Assembly: GCA_036850595.1 (NCBI GenBank)
Contig: CM072158.1
Span: forward strand, 17,685,422-17,749,421
Source of the DNA: Rhyacichthys aspro
Taxonomy: Eukaryota; Chordata; Actinopteri; Gobiiformes; Rhyacichthyidae
Reading direction: 5' to 3'
DNA: 64,000 bases
A program made the position numbers and the translations under genes. Positions 24,301-37,200 of the stretch are shown here, one piece after another (within the stretch, counting starts at the first letter, position 1; each line of letters starts with the position of its first letter). The notes below the pieces were generated by a model, which did not search any database, was not told the origin of the DNA, and saw nothing but the letters and a program-made list of their open reading frames with translations.

Positions 24301-27300
24301 CAAATGTTAGGAAATTAGCTCTCAATTTAGGTCATTTTTAGTTGTCTTTGTTGGGGATTTCCTAATACATGTTATTATTGTTAATGGAAAATACAACAGG
24401 ATCATTTACACAAGAAAAGATCAACTAGATCTACAAGGAAGGAGTGTCTATGTAGTTGGCCATCTGGTTCCAGAGGAAATACAGAGGGATCTGGGATCTG
24501 GGAAGCAAAGGAGAAACAGGAAATGGAAGATGTGGAGCTGCTAGCAGTAGGACTGAGACCACTCTCCATCCCAGGAGAGTTCTTACATTTCGTAGTTACA
24601 ATTTATATTATTAACCAAGACCTGTAACAGATCCTGCCTGTGACATTATCAGCTAACTGTTTCCAGGTTGCAGACCCAGCATCCTGATGTGCTTTTCATC
24701 GTATAAGGTATTCATTTGGAGACTAGTTTGATTGAAGTAAATGAAGAAAGAATGCCACAAGAACTCCTATTTCCTGACTGTTCAATCAATCAGCCCAACA
24801 ACTGATTTTCCACTTGACAATTATTAAAGTTGAATTTGTTCCCTTTTCCAACTTGCTTAAATGTCTCAACTGGTAAATTAAAATTGCAGCCGCTGACAGC
24901 AAGGTTGCACAGAGAGGGATCTGAGCCCGGTTGCTTTAATGTTTCATTGAATGGACTGTTGATTGCAGTTACCTTATATTTGCCATATATTCTTCAGCCT
25001 CAAAATAAAATGTATTTACTAAATATCTTGACACCACATAAAGCACCTGTAAAAATAGCGCACTTTTGGGACTGTGCTTTTCCCACAATCATAAATAATA
25101 GCCCTGTAACACACCAGCGTCGTTGGCGTCGTCGAGCTTGGGGATGCCTTTGATCTTGCTGTGCTTCACCGACGAGCACTTTTTATTCAGCTGCGTCTGG
25201 GCTTTGAACTTCACCCAGTTGAGAATACTCTCCACGATGCCGCAGTTGGTTGCCTGTGGGTGACAAAGGGGGGTCATTTCTTTGTGTTGTCAAAGTGGAG
25301 AAAAACAAGAGAAGAGAAGAAAATACTATATGCTTACAGCTCGAATAAACTTTTCTGAAAGAAGGCACTTGGACCCAAAGCTCTTCATCTGCAGTGTCAT
25401 GTTCTCCTTGGTCTGGGAGTCAAAGGTGGGGTTCTCGATGAGTGCGTTCACAAACACCCAGATGTGATTCTTTACCTGAAGGAAAAGACAAAAAACAGAT
25501 TGTTGTCAGATTGTTTTTATTGCAATTTTAAGCAGTTCTTTGTAACGATGGATAATGTGATCGCTAACTCTGCAATAACAATACATTTGATATATATATA
25601 CTGTACAACCCTTTGCAGAGTTAACCTAAATTACTTGTACTGTACCTGGAATGGCTTGACAGATACTCCTGCCTTGTTCTTCTTCTTCACTACTTCGATG
25701 AGTTTGGCCACTATCTGGTCCACCACATAGTCAGTGTGTCTGCCGCCCTGAAATGACAAAACGATCAGGGTTAACAATATATTTTTAACTTTCTGTTTTC
25801 GTTCACTCCATTTCCTGCAGCAATCAATTTAGGTACCTTAGTGGTGGCGATGCTGTTCACAAAGCTGATCTGCTGAAATCCCTTCTCGCTCATGGTGAGG
25901 CAAACCTCCCACCGTTCATTCACAGACTCATTGACCACCTTCAAAGCCACGCCTGTCTCATCTACTTTGTCTTTCACATATAGATCCACATAGCTGCGGA
26001 AACTGTTAACCTTAGCGCAGAAAAGAAAGAAACAATTGTCAGTAACTCGAGTCACATTATGATAGGATAAGGATGTAATGAGATAATGGAAACTTACAGG
26101 TAATTTTTTGCCGTTCAGTGTGACTTTCACCCCTTTGCAGGAGCCGGCTACGTCGTATGCTCTACGTGTGAGAAGCGCCACGATGTCCTTGTCCAGTTTC
26201 TCCATCTTGAACTTAGACAGATCAGGCTGGAAGGTGACACAGGTGAAGTCATCTCCGTCAAAGAATTTGATCTTGGGATCTGAAGTCTTGGTCATGTTGT
26301 TCTGCCAGGTCTGGGAAAAGCACAAGAAGTGTTAACAAAAACTGCTGTTGGCTAGAAACTACTGCCTTTTCATTGGGGAATACTTCTATTTCCATGAAAG
26401 TGTAGTTCCACCTTTATCACACAAGTAGTAGTAATATGGATGCTATATGTAATATCCTTTATAAGTTTCATAGTTTAATTTTATTGAAATGTAAGGGCCT
26501 GGACCAACTTCCAGATTTGTGATTTAACAATCAATTTTGAATGTAAAAGCAAAACATCGACCTCATGTGTTACTATATTACTGGTGTGGTTCATTTTTTG
26601 TGATATAGATATTGCAATAATTCCTTTTTTTAAGCTATATTTGGGTTATATATTGTAATGAGGCAAGTGTCTGCTCATCATTAAACTCAGTGACGACAAG
26701 TATTTGGACGATACTGGAAAGTATTGGCTTAGGGACAAAAAAAAACATACATTCAGATTTGTGCCAAATGGTGAAGTGTGTATAGAACACACAACACTAT
26801 ATGGCAGTCTGTCTTTTTCCACGATTTAACCTGAAACATTAAATTTCAGATCAAAGTTACCCACCTTATAGCCAACTGAAATGGGATCACAGGAATAGCT
26901 TAAAGAGGTTTAATGTCATAGTCAGCTCTAGATCTTGTAAAGTGCAGAGGAGGATAAAAGTGAAAACCATCCCCTAAATAATGTATCTTTCAATCACCAG
27001 TTATGTGACACCACGTGACTCAAGAACTGTGCCAGTTCAGTCTTGATAATGATAGTTTATACAACCTACCTCCTTCTTGACAACATTTTAAAACCTACAA
27101 AAACAGCAATTAAAAGAAGGTTTCTCAAAAGTGGCAGAGAGGAATTTTCAGAAACATCTGTCAAATGTCATTTCATAAGACGTCTTAGAGTCTCACCTGT
27201 TTAAAGCTGTGCCTGTATTCCTTGCAGGCTGTTTCCACAGTGAACTTGGTACTAAAGATGTTGCACAGCTTAGCACCATAGCCGTTTCTTCCACCTGCAT

Positions 27301-30300
27301 CACAAAACCCCAATAAAGATTAGCAAACTCATAGGCTGTAAATCAAATTCTGTTTTTGTAAATAGTGGATTTGTTTTTTCAAAACATTTTGACCAAACAA
27401 TTGAAAATCCATGACTTTTCCAAAACCTTGAAATAGCACAAACTTCTAATGTGAAGAAAAATGTGATAATTCATTGTATATTAGCACTACACAATATAAA
27501 TAATAAATATACGTGACATATGCATAATCTCGAGCATTCTTGATGTCTTTGAATAATTTCTTATGTGGCGTGTACATCACACTAAATCCCATCTGTGCAG
27601 TCAGATGGGGCATAATGTTACGAATACTATATTACTATAACAACGAAAACAACTCCCTTGTTTTCCCTATAGGAGTACACACTGACATCCTGCCACAGCA
27701 GTGCTCTTATTGCTTTGTGTTTACAATAAGCATAAAAAATTTATTATTTTTAGGTCTACTGTCGAACCCTATATAAACAACTCTATTTCACCTGTGACTT
27801 TTTTCTCATCGTCGTCGTAGTTGCTGGAGGTGAGGAGGTGGCCAAAGATGAGAGCTGGGACGTACATCTTCTCGTCTTTATGCTCCACCACAGGGATGCC
27901 TTTACCATTGTTCCAGATGGAGATGGTGTTGGACTCACTAGAAGTAACAAGGGATTTAATTTAGGTTTTACTTATGGTTTCTTAGCCTATTAACAAAACT
28001 AAGCAACAAGTAATAAGGCTCTTTATCCTTGGTGATATAGTTTTCTGCTTTGTACGTTCTTGTACATTACTGTGGTGAAATTTAAGTTTTTGAATGCATG
28101 CGCCTGTCTAATAATCTTGAGGAGTACAAATAACAAAACAGAATACACCCAGTTAGACACTGACCACACCCTGAAAAAGAGCACCATACAAGAGATAAAG
28201 TCAGAAAAACAAGAAAAACCAGGACGTGAATTTTGAAGTAGCAGTGAAATGTTTCTTGAAATTACGCTATTTTGAACCAGTCTAAATATTAATTGTAGTA
28301 AAACTAGATTTTCTCCAATCAATCCAATGACATATAAGGTGTGTGTGGCAGTAAATGCACAAACACAAGAATAGCATATGTTAAATCTGTTACCTTTATT
28401 GATGCAAATTAGCCTTGGATTTTACAAAGTATGAATGGGCTTAAACTTGTTCTAATCAGATTTGGACAGATTATAAGTGATTTAACTTAGACCTTAACCA
28501 GATTTGAGTGGGTTTAACCAATTTTACATTCATTAAACCTGGTTATAATCGGGTTTGGACAGGTTTAAGTGGTTTACCTTGTCCATTAACTGGTTTTAAA
28601 TGGACTTAGAGTTGTTATAACCAGATCTGGAGGGGTCTGAACTGGCTCAACTGGGACTTAAACTGGTTTTAAATGAGCCGAGAAGGAATATGATGTGTTT
28701 AAAACGACATTAGAGGCAGAGCACGGTGCAGTTTATGGCATCATTTGTATGGTTTGTACAGAGGGGGACATTTGAGACGGAAGCAAGTGCCTGAAGGACA
28801 TAGTGCCGTCTGAGGATACACAATACTGCAGTCTGGAGGTGAAGTGCATGTAAAACAAGAGCCGGGTGCGTTTTGGATCGTAACGAGGAGTTAGGGGCCG
28901 AGGATGAAACCTTATCAGTGTCAGCGAGGGTAAAGGATCTCACTCAACACTGTACTCACGGGTCTATGGTGATCTTGATGGCCGTCATGTTCTTGTCTCG
29001 CTGTTTGTTGTCTGCTGCGTTCACTAGAAGAAGAATCGGGTAAAATAAAACAATGAGGAGAATCTCAAACATTTTATAAGATTTATTTTATAAGATAAGA
29101 TTTCTGACGTTGAGTTTTTTTAATTAGTTGTACTTGTGTTGCACCAAAAATATATCCAAATTCAAAGACAGGATTTTTTTATATTTGAAATAAGGCAACA
29201 TAAATAAAATGTATAAAATTGCATTATTTTTTCAATCCTGTGCAAGAGTAATAAGTTTTAAGTAAAGTGTTTTAAAGTGAAGAAAAAAAAATAGATTTCT
29301 GGCTAGAGTACTACAGACTAAAATAATCTGTGACATATTGTTGCTTGTGTTGACCAGGTAATATGCCCTATGGACACTGACTGTTTGTAAACTACATTAA
29401 TTCATTTTCATTATTCCAAGGGGCATTAGCCACCAAACTTATAACAAGTTCTATATAAACAAGATTATTCTGGCAACTGGCAACTGAATACTGTCTATGT
29501 GTGTGCTGTCAGTGAGAGGGTAGGACAGATTAGCGAATGGCTCAGTGTTAAGCTGCACTATATATACAAGCCATTACGATTCACTAGCTAAAAGCTACAA
29601 TTTGCTCAGTGGTTAGGACCTATATTATGCTTAACTTGGACAAAACCACAGATATATGTGAATGGTTTTGGGACCTGTGCTTCATCATCAAAGGCTGTTA
29701 AACTGAGATTAGCATATATATTCCTCAAACTACAAAACCTACACTAAAAGGTAGACATTATTTAAGGTATATTAGGCAAACTAACATATAGCTTTAGGCT
29801 AGTGCTGCACAATATCAGAAAAACATGCAATAACTATTTCAAACATTACAATAACAATATCAGCTGTGATATTTGAATGCTCTTTAACATAGTACACAAA
29901 ATGTAATCAATGTATTTGATTTAGAAAACATAAAAGAATACAAAGCTCTGGCCTAACTCGTCAAAAACTATATATAAAAACTCTAAACTACAACTAAATG
30001 TAGGAATGAACCAGGGCTTTTTTATTCAGATGCACTACACTCAAATCCAAACAAAAAGTCAAACAGTAATGAGTATTCTCATTTAAATTAATTACACTGC
30101 CTGACTTTACCAGCAAAGGCATTAGCTGGGTATTATTCATTTCACTGAATCCCTGCAATGATGTGTAAAAGATACTGGGCTTTATTAAACTTTCTATGAC
30201 CAGTAAAAGCTGACGACGCATCTCTTGAAATATTTCCATTAAAAATAAATAGGAGAGCAGCTTCTGCGAGCCTGAGCAGCCACAGCCACAGAAAAGATGC

Positions 30301-33206
30301 AAGTAAAGATGGAGAGAAGACTGAGGCCAGTCAACAGACCCTGACACGGGCAATAACGCTAACGTCTTTAATGGAATAATAAGCCTTGAGTTACAACTGC
30401 AGCAGTCTCAAATGACAAATGATGCTTTGTATTAGCTGTGCAGATGAGGACTGCCGCAGGAATATAGAGAGTGTAGATTCACTCACCGAGAATCTCATCA
30501 AAGATTTTATACAAGCCAGGGACATATGTGATTTCTCTCTGATTCATGCCGATGTCTTCGTCGAAAACCCACATTTGCTGCAAAAGGAAGAGAGAAAAAA
30601 ACACTGTGAGAAGGCAGCCAGGTAACTCACATAAAACTTAAAAATGGCAAGTATTTCATTGTCAAAAAGCAGTTACAAACCAGGGCTAGGGTGGACTGGA
30701 AATGTAACTTGAGAAATTACACAAGACTCCATTAAACTGCTATTGCATGCCGTATAGTGCACCAAAGGAAATGATGAAATGCTCTTTTGATTTTACAACT
30801 TCTTTTACGATGATCTCAAATTAGCACTGTTTCTGCGCTATACATAAGATGACATTGGAAGTCTGAAAAATTAAGCAATACAAGGGCTAATATCGCTAAA
30901 GACTGTGAGGATCAGGAAAATGAGCAATATACACAATAACAATTTAACTTGGATATTGAATTGATTAAAAAAAAATACATAAAACAATTTGCACAGGTCA
31001 CACTGACATTTGGTCAAGAATTTGTCTTTGCAAAATCAATGCTGTAATGGTGCTATTTTAGAAGAAGTCATTGGACAGGACTCTATCTTATAATTCAGGA
31101 GAGTATTTTCTCATTAAAGGTCAGAATTTATGCCAGACCCTGTTTTATTCATTTTTAACCACACAACCTACATGTAGCCATCACCTTAGATTATTCTTTC
31201 TTTTACATTTTCTGCAAGCCGAAGGGGCCTCTCTCTCCCTCTCTCCAGCCACTTCCCTCTGTCCTCCTCTGTATAGGTGTATTGATAAATCTAAACTGCC
31301 CAGTGAATGAAAACAAGTTTTTTCGGTCTGTCTTTAAAGCCTTTCATACCATGCATTTTAATTCCTTTTCTTTCTATGTTGACAGATGTGGCCAATTATT
31401 CACACCTGATATTTAAATACATTCTCCTGAGTCCGCATTAAAACGGCTCTCACTTTCCCACTTCATATGTAAATCTGCACCAACCTCTAATGGGTGAAAA
31501 CAGCACTTTCTAACTCTTTGCTTGTTTTAAATCAATCGTTGTGGGTAAGCTACAGCTACAATTCAGATATACAAGTAAATGCTTCATTTCTGTTTGTGTG
31601 ATTTACCATTATAAATCTGTTAAACCATAAAAGTCTCTAATGTTTTGTCTCTAATAACTCCCTCTGTTGTACAATGCTTCATTAATGATTACATGTTACG
31701 TGAGGACACAGCTGCCTCACTAATGCTCACTTATTACAAAATACTAACATAATTAAGCCTTCAACACAATGGTCTGCTCCTCCTATAGGTTTCTTTTCAT
31801 TGAAGCAAGAGGCCACTACATACACCCATTCACACCTCCACAGAGACCTAAATACATCCAGATATGAACAACCTAGTTGATATCCAGGATGAAATTAGGG
31901 CATTGACACCTTACAAAAAAGGCAGGCCACAATTCATGCAAAGTCTGACAGTGGCCTAAGCGTTACCCCTGCATTTAACCGATAATTGTCAAAAGTGTAC
32001 CTAACCTCACGCCCAAAGCAGGTGGGATAGGTTCTAACAGATTTACAGGTATATTTGTATTGCTCCAAACTCACCTGGGTGACGGGCTCTACACTGCCGA
32101 TGTATGTGTCCGGACGGAGGAGGATGTGCTCGAGCTGCGTTTTCTTCTGGTACACTCGCTCCACCGACAGTTTGCCTGCCTTCTCTTTTTTGGGAGCTTC
32201 CATCCTGCCGGGGTCTCCTCTGCCATTTGTCGCTTCCTGTTGAGCATAAAACATTCAGTTAACATTATAACAATATGCTGCAAAACTGACCAACTGCTAT
32301 GACCAAACCATAATCAAATAAGTCAAAGTCTAAACCATTTCCATCAAAGCTTGTATCATTTCAAATAATAATAATACCCAAATAACACTAAAAGGTAAGG
32401 AATCAGGATGCTATACTGAACAACATTGACCACCCCCTGCACTCTGCATAACTGAATTTCCCTTTGGGGATTAATAAAGTTTAACTGAATAAAAGGTCCA
32501 AAAGCATTAATAAATAAATAAATATAGCTACTTTCTATAACTTTAACTACTTTTCTTCAATTTTTTTCTTTTCACTTTATAGCTTACTTAAAAACAACAG
32601 TCCATATCTATAATTTTTACTTTACCAACTTGTGCATCATTTTTGGAATATTGTTTCACAGGACCCCGCTGAAACTGACCTGTTTACTCTGAGGGACAAT
32701 AGGAAACACGACTTTTAAGTCTTGAATGAGAGGAAGCTAGTCAATAAATACACTATTAAACATAGTGACCAAGAATACATCGGATATTCCAATGAATGTG
32801 ATCCGGTTTCTTATTTGGTCTCTTATTATCTGTCTATTGAAACTTAAAACTGTTGGATGTTAGGGTAGCCCTCCGTTAAAGTCGTAGATATGCGATAAGA
32901 TCGTGAACTTCTGGGAAAAACTGTTCAAAGGCCCTGCACGAAAACAACCGCCGTTTAAATGGCCAAGGCTGCTGTGGTATTGTGGTCTGCAGCGAAGGAA
33001 TGAATGGAACCGGAGTCCCGTCCGATGTGGACTTGCTAGGACCTTTAACTGCGGGCTAAATCATCAAGCAAAGCACTAATGTACTGTGAAGCACAAAACA
33101 CATAACTGCTAACAGAAGAGAAATGACCACAGCAAATAGTGATACAAACGCAAAAGTAACTCACCATCCAAGCCAGAGCACCGCTGCCTGCTGCTCCGTT
33201 GGACAT
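12353..33206 (-). CDS. top2b: DNA topoisomerase II beta, 36 exons, 1,598 aa
   Basis: ATP-dependent nuclear enzyme that passes one DNA duplex through a transient double-strand break. Exons 5'-3' (high-low): 33206-33165, 32236-32075, 30577-30487, 29023-28960, 27937-27792, 27294-27197, 26310-26098, 26010-25837, 25747-25646, 25475-25338, 25253-25115, 23894-23737, 23535-23410, 23325-23215, 22986-22881, 22801-22692, 22608-22516, 21751-21637, 21539-21418, 21339-21191, 20225-19994, 19752-19618, 19530-19330, 19238-19043, 18784-18693, 18535-18383, 18296-18213, 17960-17766, 17644-17518, 16917-16759, 15412-15205, 14373-14291, 14169-14074, 13537-13406, 13318-13233, 12511-12353. The total is 4,797 nt, in frame throughout. 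Motifs: GHKL ATPase (IWNNGKGIP, then GRNGYGAKL), Toprim EGDSA (470-474) and DQDGSH (552-557), and catalytic Tyr814 in SPRY. The acidic/basic C-terminal tail ends EDDDDMFD. The N-terminus (GALAW) and the tail favour beta over alpha. No missing key residue was seen. Confidence 0.97.
15901..16098 (+). repeat. Dispersed ~150-bp repeat, copy 2 (top2b intron 30)
   Basis: Second copy of the repeat at 11160-11346. The shared upstream part is GGAAGGTTCCATTG here and GGAAGGATCCATTG in copy 1. It lies directly beside a LINE 3' tail (16175-16370). Confidence 0.8.
16175..16370 (+). mobile_element. LINE-type 3' tail fragment in top2b intron
   Basis: The segment runs from GGATCCCTCC through TTTTTCCTCTGACCCTGA to a tail GGGCTATATAAATAAAACTG followed by GAATT repeats. 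The same order of blocks forms the 3' end of the element at 35020-35751. Only the 3' UTR and tail are present, as expected of a 5'-truncated LINE copy. Confidence 0.7.
20412..20851. mobile_element. Non-autonomous hAT element (MITE) in top2b intron 20
   Basis: The element starts TAGGGCTGCAACTAAC and ends GGTTGTTGCAGCCCCA, imperfect inverted ends typical of a fish hAT family. The 8 bp AAGCCTTG directly precede it (20404-20411) and directly follow it (20852-20859). This is a perfect 8-bp target-site duplication, as hAT transposases make. The 440-bp interior has no transposase, so it moved in trans. Confidence 0.9.
28430..28685. repeat. Diverged minisatellite in top2b intron 4
   Basis: About ten units of 22-30 bp share a theme like TTTGGACAGGTTTAAGTGG and TTAACTGGTTTTAAATGGAC. 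The theme resembles the arrays inside the hAT-type elements at 47237-47576 and 52874-53473. No hAT ends flank this one. The lone ORF nearby is not a gene. Confidence 0.65.
29480..29735 (+). repeat. Dispersed repeat family member (top2b intron 3)
   Basis: Blocks such as AGCTAAAAGCTAC, a segment around GATATATGTGAATGG, and GGGACCTGTGCTTCATCATC ahead of AAAGGCTGTTAAACTGAGAT recur in weaker form at 44265-44400 and 60935-61060. The function and class are unknown. Confidence 0.5.
32425..32500 (+). mobile_element. Retroposon 3' tail fragment (top2b intron 1)
   Basis: The segment CCCTGCACTCTGCATAACTG, then ATTTCCCTTTGGGGATTAATAAAGT, is a common 3' end of fish LINE/SINE copies. No body is attached. 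The rest of intron 1 shows no gene. Confidence 0.5.
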
Positions 33207-34262
33207 CTTCTTTGTGATCCCAAATGTTTCTGTGATGGAGCTTGCAAAATGTCTTCACTTCCAGCAAAATTAAAAAATCCGTGAAGATAACAAACCCTCA
33301 GTTGCCGAAATTCGACCGAGCCAGTTTACGTCCCATGTTTTTTCCCGTTGTTTAAAAGTTAATCATTGAAGAGGTATCAAAACAACTAAAGAGGAGGGAG
33401 TCGATCACGGCTATTGTTAAAATCGACGAGCGGTGGCACAGTAGGCCTAAACTTCCAACAAAGATGCTAACCGGGCTACTTTGCTACAAATAAATACTAT
33501 ACAAAACGTGCACATTAAATAGCATTACGATTTCAAATTACAATAGAATAATATCAAATATTAGCTTAAGTTATATGCTCAGAAAACAATTTGTCCAACG
33601 TAACCTAGTTTTCTCTGAGAATTAAAACGAATAATGGCTAGCGTTAGCATCCGCTGTCCGGCTCCGCCATCTGCAAGATAGACGGCGAATCGTCTCGCAG
33701 AAAAACTGGCCAATCAGATTACCGCATTGCAAAGGCACCGGCATTCTAGCCAATGAAAACACACCTCCCCTGTTTTGTTCGCGTTGTTGCTAACGCCAGA
33801 TGGCGGCAAACACCACACAAACATACAGTATAAAACAGAGACGGATTGTTAAAGACTCGGTCACAAAAAAACCGGACTGAAAAAATACCTTTAATATATC
33901 ACATATGAAGGACGTTTATCCCTTCACATTAAATTAGATTTCTGCAGTATTTTTTCTAAGTGTCTTATCCCTGCATTGACATTAAAACATTGACACACAT
34001 TTGTTTTAAGTGAATGGATGGTTCAAAAAAGTCACAGGCATCTATAGCAGAGACTGGCATTAATTACTTTTTCACAGCTTTAAATTGGATTTAGTTCATT
34101 CACCCTTAATTACACTTAAATGATAAACTCACATGTATCATGTGACACTATAGAGAAGGAGTAAACCACATTTAATTATTGCACTGATCTGTTAAAGAGC
34201 AAGTATCTAATTAAAAAAAAAAATTAACAACAATAAAAAAATATAGGTGAGTGAAAAAAGTG
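33207..34262 (-). promoter_or_regulatory. top2b promoter / 5' UTR and ngly1 3' flank
   Basis: About 1.06 kb separates the ngly1 stop from the top2b ATG; both are on the minus strand. It holds CCAAT-type motifs (GGCCAATCAG at about 33709 and GCCAATGAAAAC at about 33749). Two YY1-like sites are visible: CCGCCATCT at about 33664 and AGATGGCGGC at about 33798. The DNA here is less AT-rich than the introns, as in a housekeeping promoter. Start sites cannot be fixed from sequence. Confidence 0.5.
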
Positions 34263-37200
34263 TTAAGCATCTTCTAGTTGGACTAGGATTTCAAATGCAG
34301 ACTGAGCTGTTTCCTTCAAACTCTGTCTGAAGAGCTGAGCATGTTGCCAGGATGCGTCTCCGTCTCCACCACTGAGTTCTGCTACAATGATGAACTCTGC
34401 TGATCCAGACAGACTTGGGAGCAGCCTTGTCTTGCCATCTGAATGTTCAGATAAAAAAAGAGGAAATCATTCTCAGGGAGCTATCATCCTGTCACACTTT
34501 CAGATTTAGAGAATTTGATTGGAGAGAATGTTATGTAACATACCTCCAGAGAACTCTGTAATTGTCTGCCCTGACTCCAACTTCCAGCGCACATTTCCAG
34601 AATGAAATGTCTGACTGTTTGCCATCACCGTTGCAGACTTTATCTTCATTTCTACAGAAGAAAAGTCAAACTTCCAACTGATTTTTCCCATGGAGGAGCC
34701 TTCAGTTCGAGCTATGTACACCTGAAATCAGAACCACTTTAGGTATAATAATAATCATAATAATAATAGCAACATGTTAAAGGCAGCACAACAACTTAAA
34801 TTGTTAAACACCATTGAAGGAGGAGCACTCTCACATTTCTTTATGAACAGACAGTCTTACTTTTTTTGCTTTTGTGTTTTTATCAAATAAATGAATGCAT
34901 TTTGAATGAATCGACATTTTGTCCTTTTTGATTGCGTTGCCGTACCGTACCGTCCTAACAGAGCACATTGCTAACAACGCTTTGTTCTCAAAATGCAAGG
35001 TGACTAGCGTTTCCTAGAGTTTCCAAAAGTACAATGGAAGGTACAGCCTTCAGGTACCAAGCTCCTGTTTTATGGATTCAGCTCCCAGCTCACGTTAAAG
35101 AGGCAGACACAGTCTCTACATTTAAGGTTAGACTTAGGACTTTTCTTTTTGATAGGGCTTATGAACAGGACATACAGTATACAGTAGATGAGATAAGTTG
35201 CTCTAGGCCCAGACGCTGGGGGAAGTATGACACACTGAGCTTCTATCGTCTGTCCTCACTCTTATTACAATATACTTTACATTTCTGCTGAGTTCTTTGC
35301 TATTCACAAGTTGTCCCTCTGTCCCACTCTCCTCTGGGGGAGTGGATACTGTTGCAGATGTCCGGCTGCTGTTAGACGTCCCAGTAATGACTGGAACTTA
35401 GCTGTGCCCCATCTGTGATCCTGTCCCAACCCTTGGACCCCCTGACCCCAGTTCCTCTCACTCAGATGAACTGTTCCTGATGATATAATCATTCACTATA
35501 TTCATATTAATTTTTCATTCATTTGTACAGCCTGTGGATCCCTCCTTCTGTGGGGCACTCCCTTATGTTTTTCTACTTCCCTGGCTGGGTTTTTTAAGTT
35601 TTTCCTCTGATCCTGAAGGAGGGTATAAGGACAGGGGATGTTGTCCTGTTCAACCTGTTTGCATATTTACTGTTTTTTGTTATTGTGAATCCCTGTGAGG
35701 CAATTGTTGTTACTGGGCTATACAAATAAAAGTGAAAAACTGAATTGATTGAAATCACTATCACACCTGTTTCCACTTGGTCTGTTTATAGACAACAGCA
35801 TCTCCCTGCAGGGCTACCATAGCTCACAAATAAAATAGTGTGAATGTGGAACTGCAATCAGCAATTCTGTCACCAGATAGATCCAGAAGACCAACAAGTA
35901 AACTCCTAACCTTTGAATAATAAATGAAAAATAACAATAGTTCCACTCTCACAGTGTAAAACGAAGCAATTACTCACTAGTGCTCATTTCTGGTTTAATA
36001 TTAAATATCATAGATTCTGGGAAATGTAATGTACATGAGTCACTTACCATTTGCCAGTCATTCTCCACCTTCCTGAGGACTGACTCCTTTCTCCACACAC
36101 AATGATCCCAGCTCGAGATGACCTCACAGTTGTTGGACACTCGACAATATTGGTCTTTGGAAGCATTGTACTGTACATGTAGCAGCTTGTCACTCTTCTC
36201 TTTTTCAGTAGGAGTAAACACGTAACCTGAAGTCTAGAGAAAGACACACATCATCTGGGCATCTTAAACATTTGCATTGGCATTGTTACAGCACTAAATA
36301 GCTCCCCCATCTCTACTTTCTTACTCTGTCTAATAAAGACCGATCTAATAAGTCATAACAGGGTTAAAACATATACCTCTGTGGTTGATCCTGAATCAGT
36401 TGCTCTGGTCTCTCCTCTTGCAATCCTCCAAGCCAGAGACCCTGAGTTGCGTCCTCCCAGTTCTCCAGGTTGAGGTTTTTTAGGGGAGATGAATTCCACG
36501 AGCTCCACAAGCAGCCTTTCTGTAAGCTCTTTCTTCCTTTGTGCATTCAAAGTCTGTTGTCTCTGCAGAGCAAATTACATGAAAGGCTGGTTTTACAGTT
36601 ATAGTTCAGCTAAACAATTACAACTGAGTACTTACAGTGTTGTTGAGACTGTTAATAGTATGTAGCAGCCAAGCCTCCTGAACTTTGGTCCGTCGTGACA
36701 AAACCTCAGGATGTTTGCAGGAATATCTCCAGGTTACATCAACTACCTGTGTATATATAAGTATGGGATATTTTCCTCATGATGCTTTTTGACACACCTT
36801 GCAACCAACAAAACAAACAAAAAAAACAGCCACTACCTGGTCTCTGGAGAAAGCCACAATGTAAGACAGTTTCTTTCCCCAGCCCACTTCATACAGCAGA
36901 GGCTTATCACACACGTTCTCACAGGAGTCACAGTGTAGCCAGCGGTGCTGAGAGGGGGAGTAAATTTCTGTCCACACATGATCTGAAATAACAGCGCAAC
37001 TTAATCCATGAACTGAATGAATCAATAAAATGCCAGGATAATAACCTTCAAATGAAAAGTCACAAACTTACCATTACTCAGCACATTTGTATGGACATAC
37101 CTAAATTAATACTTTTTTGAAGCACTTTTTTATTACTTAACATAAAGCCACCAAGCTCAAGCCAACATGGCCTCAGCAGAAGAAAATGTAAACTTAGAAA

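Noticed and set aside
29994..30353. 119-codon minus-strand ORF in a top2b intron as a possible nested gene
   Set aside because: No domain, no start context, and composition like the surrounding intron.
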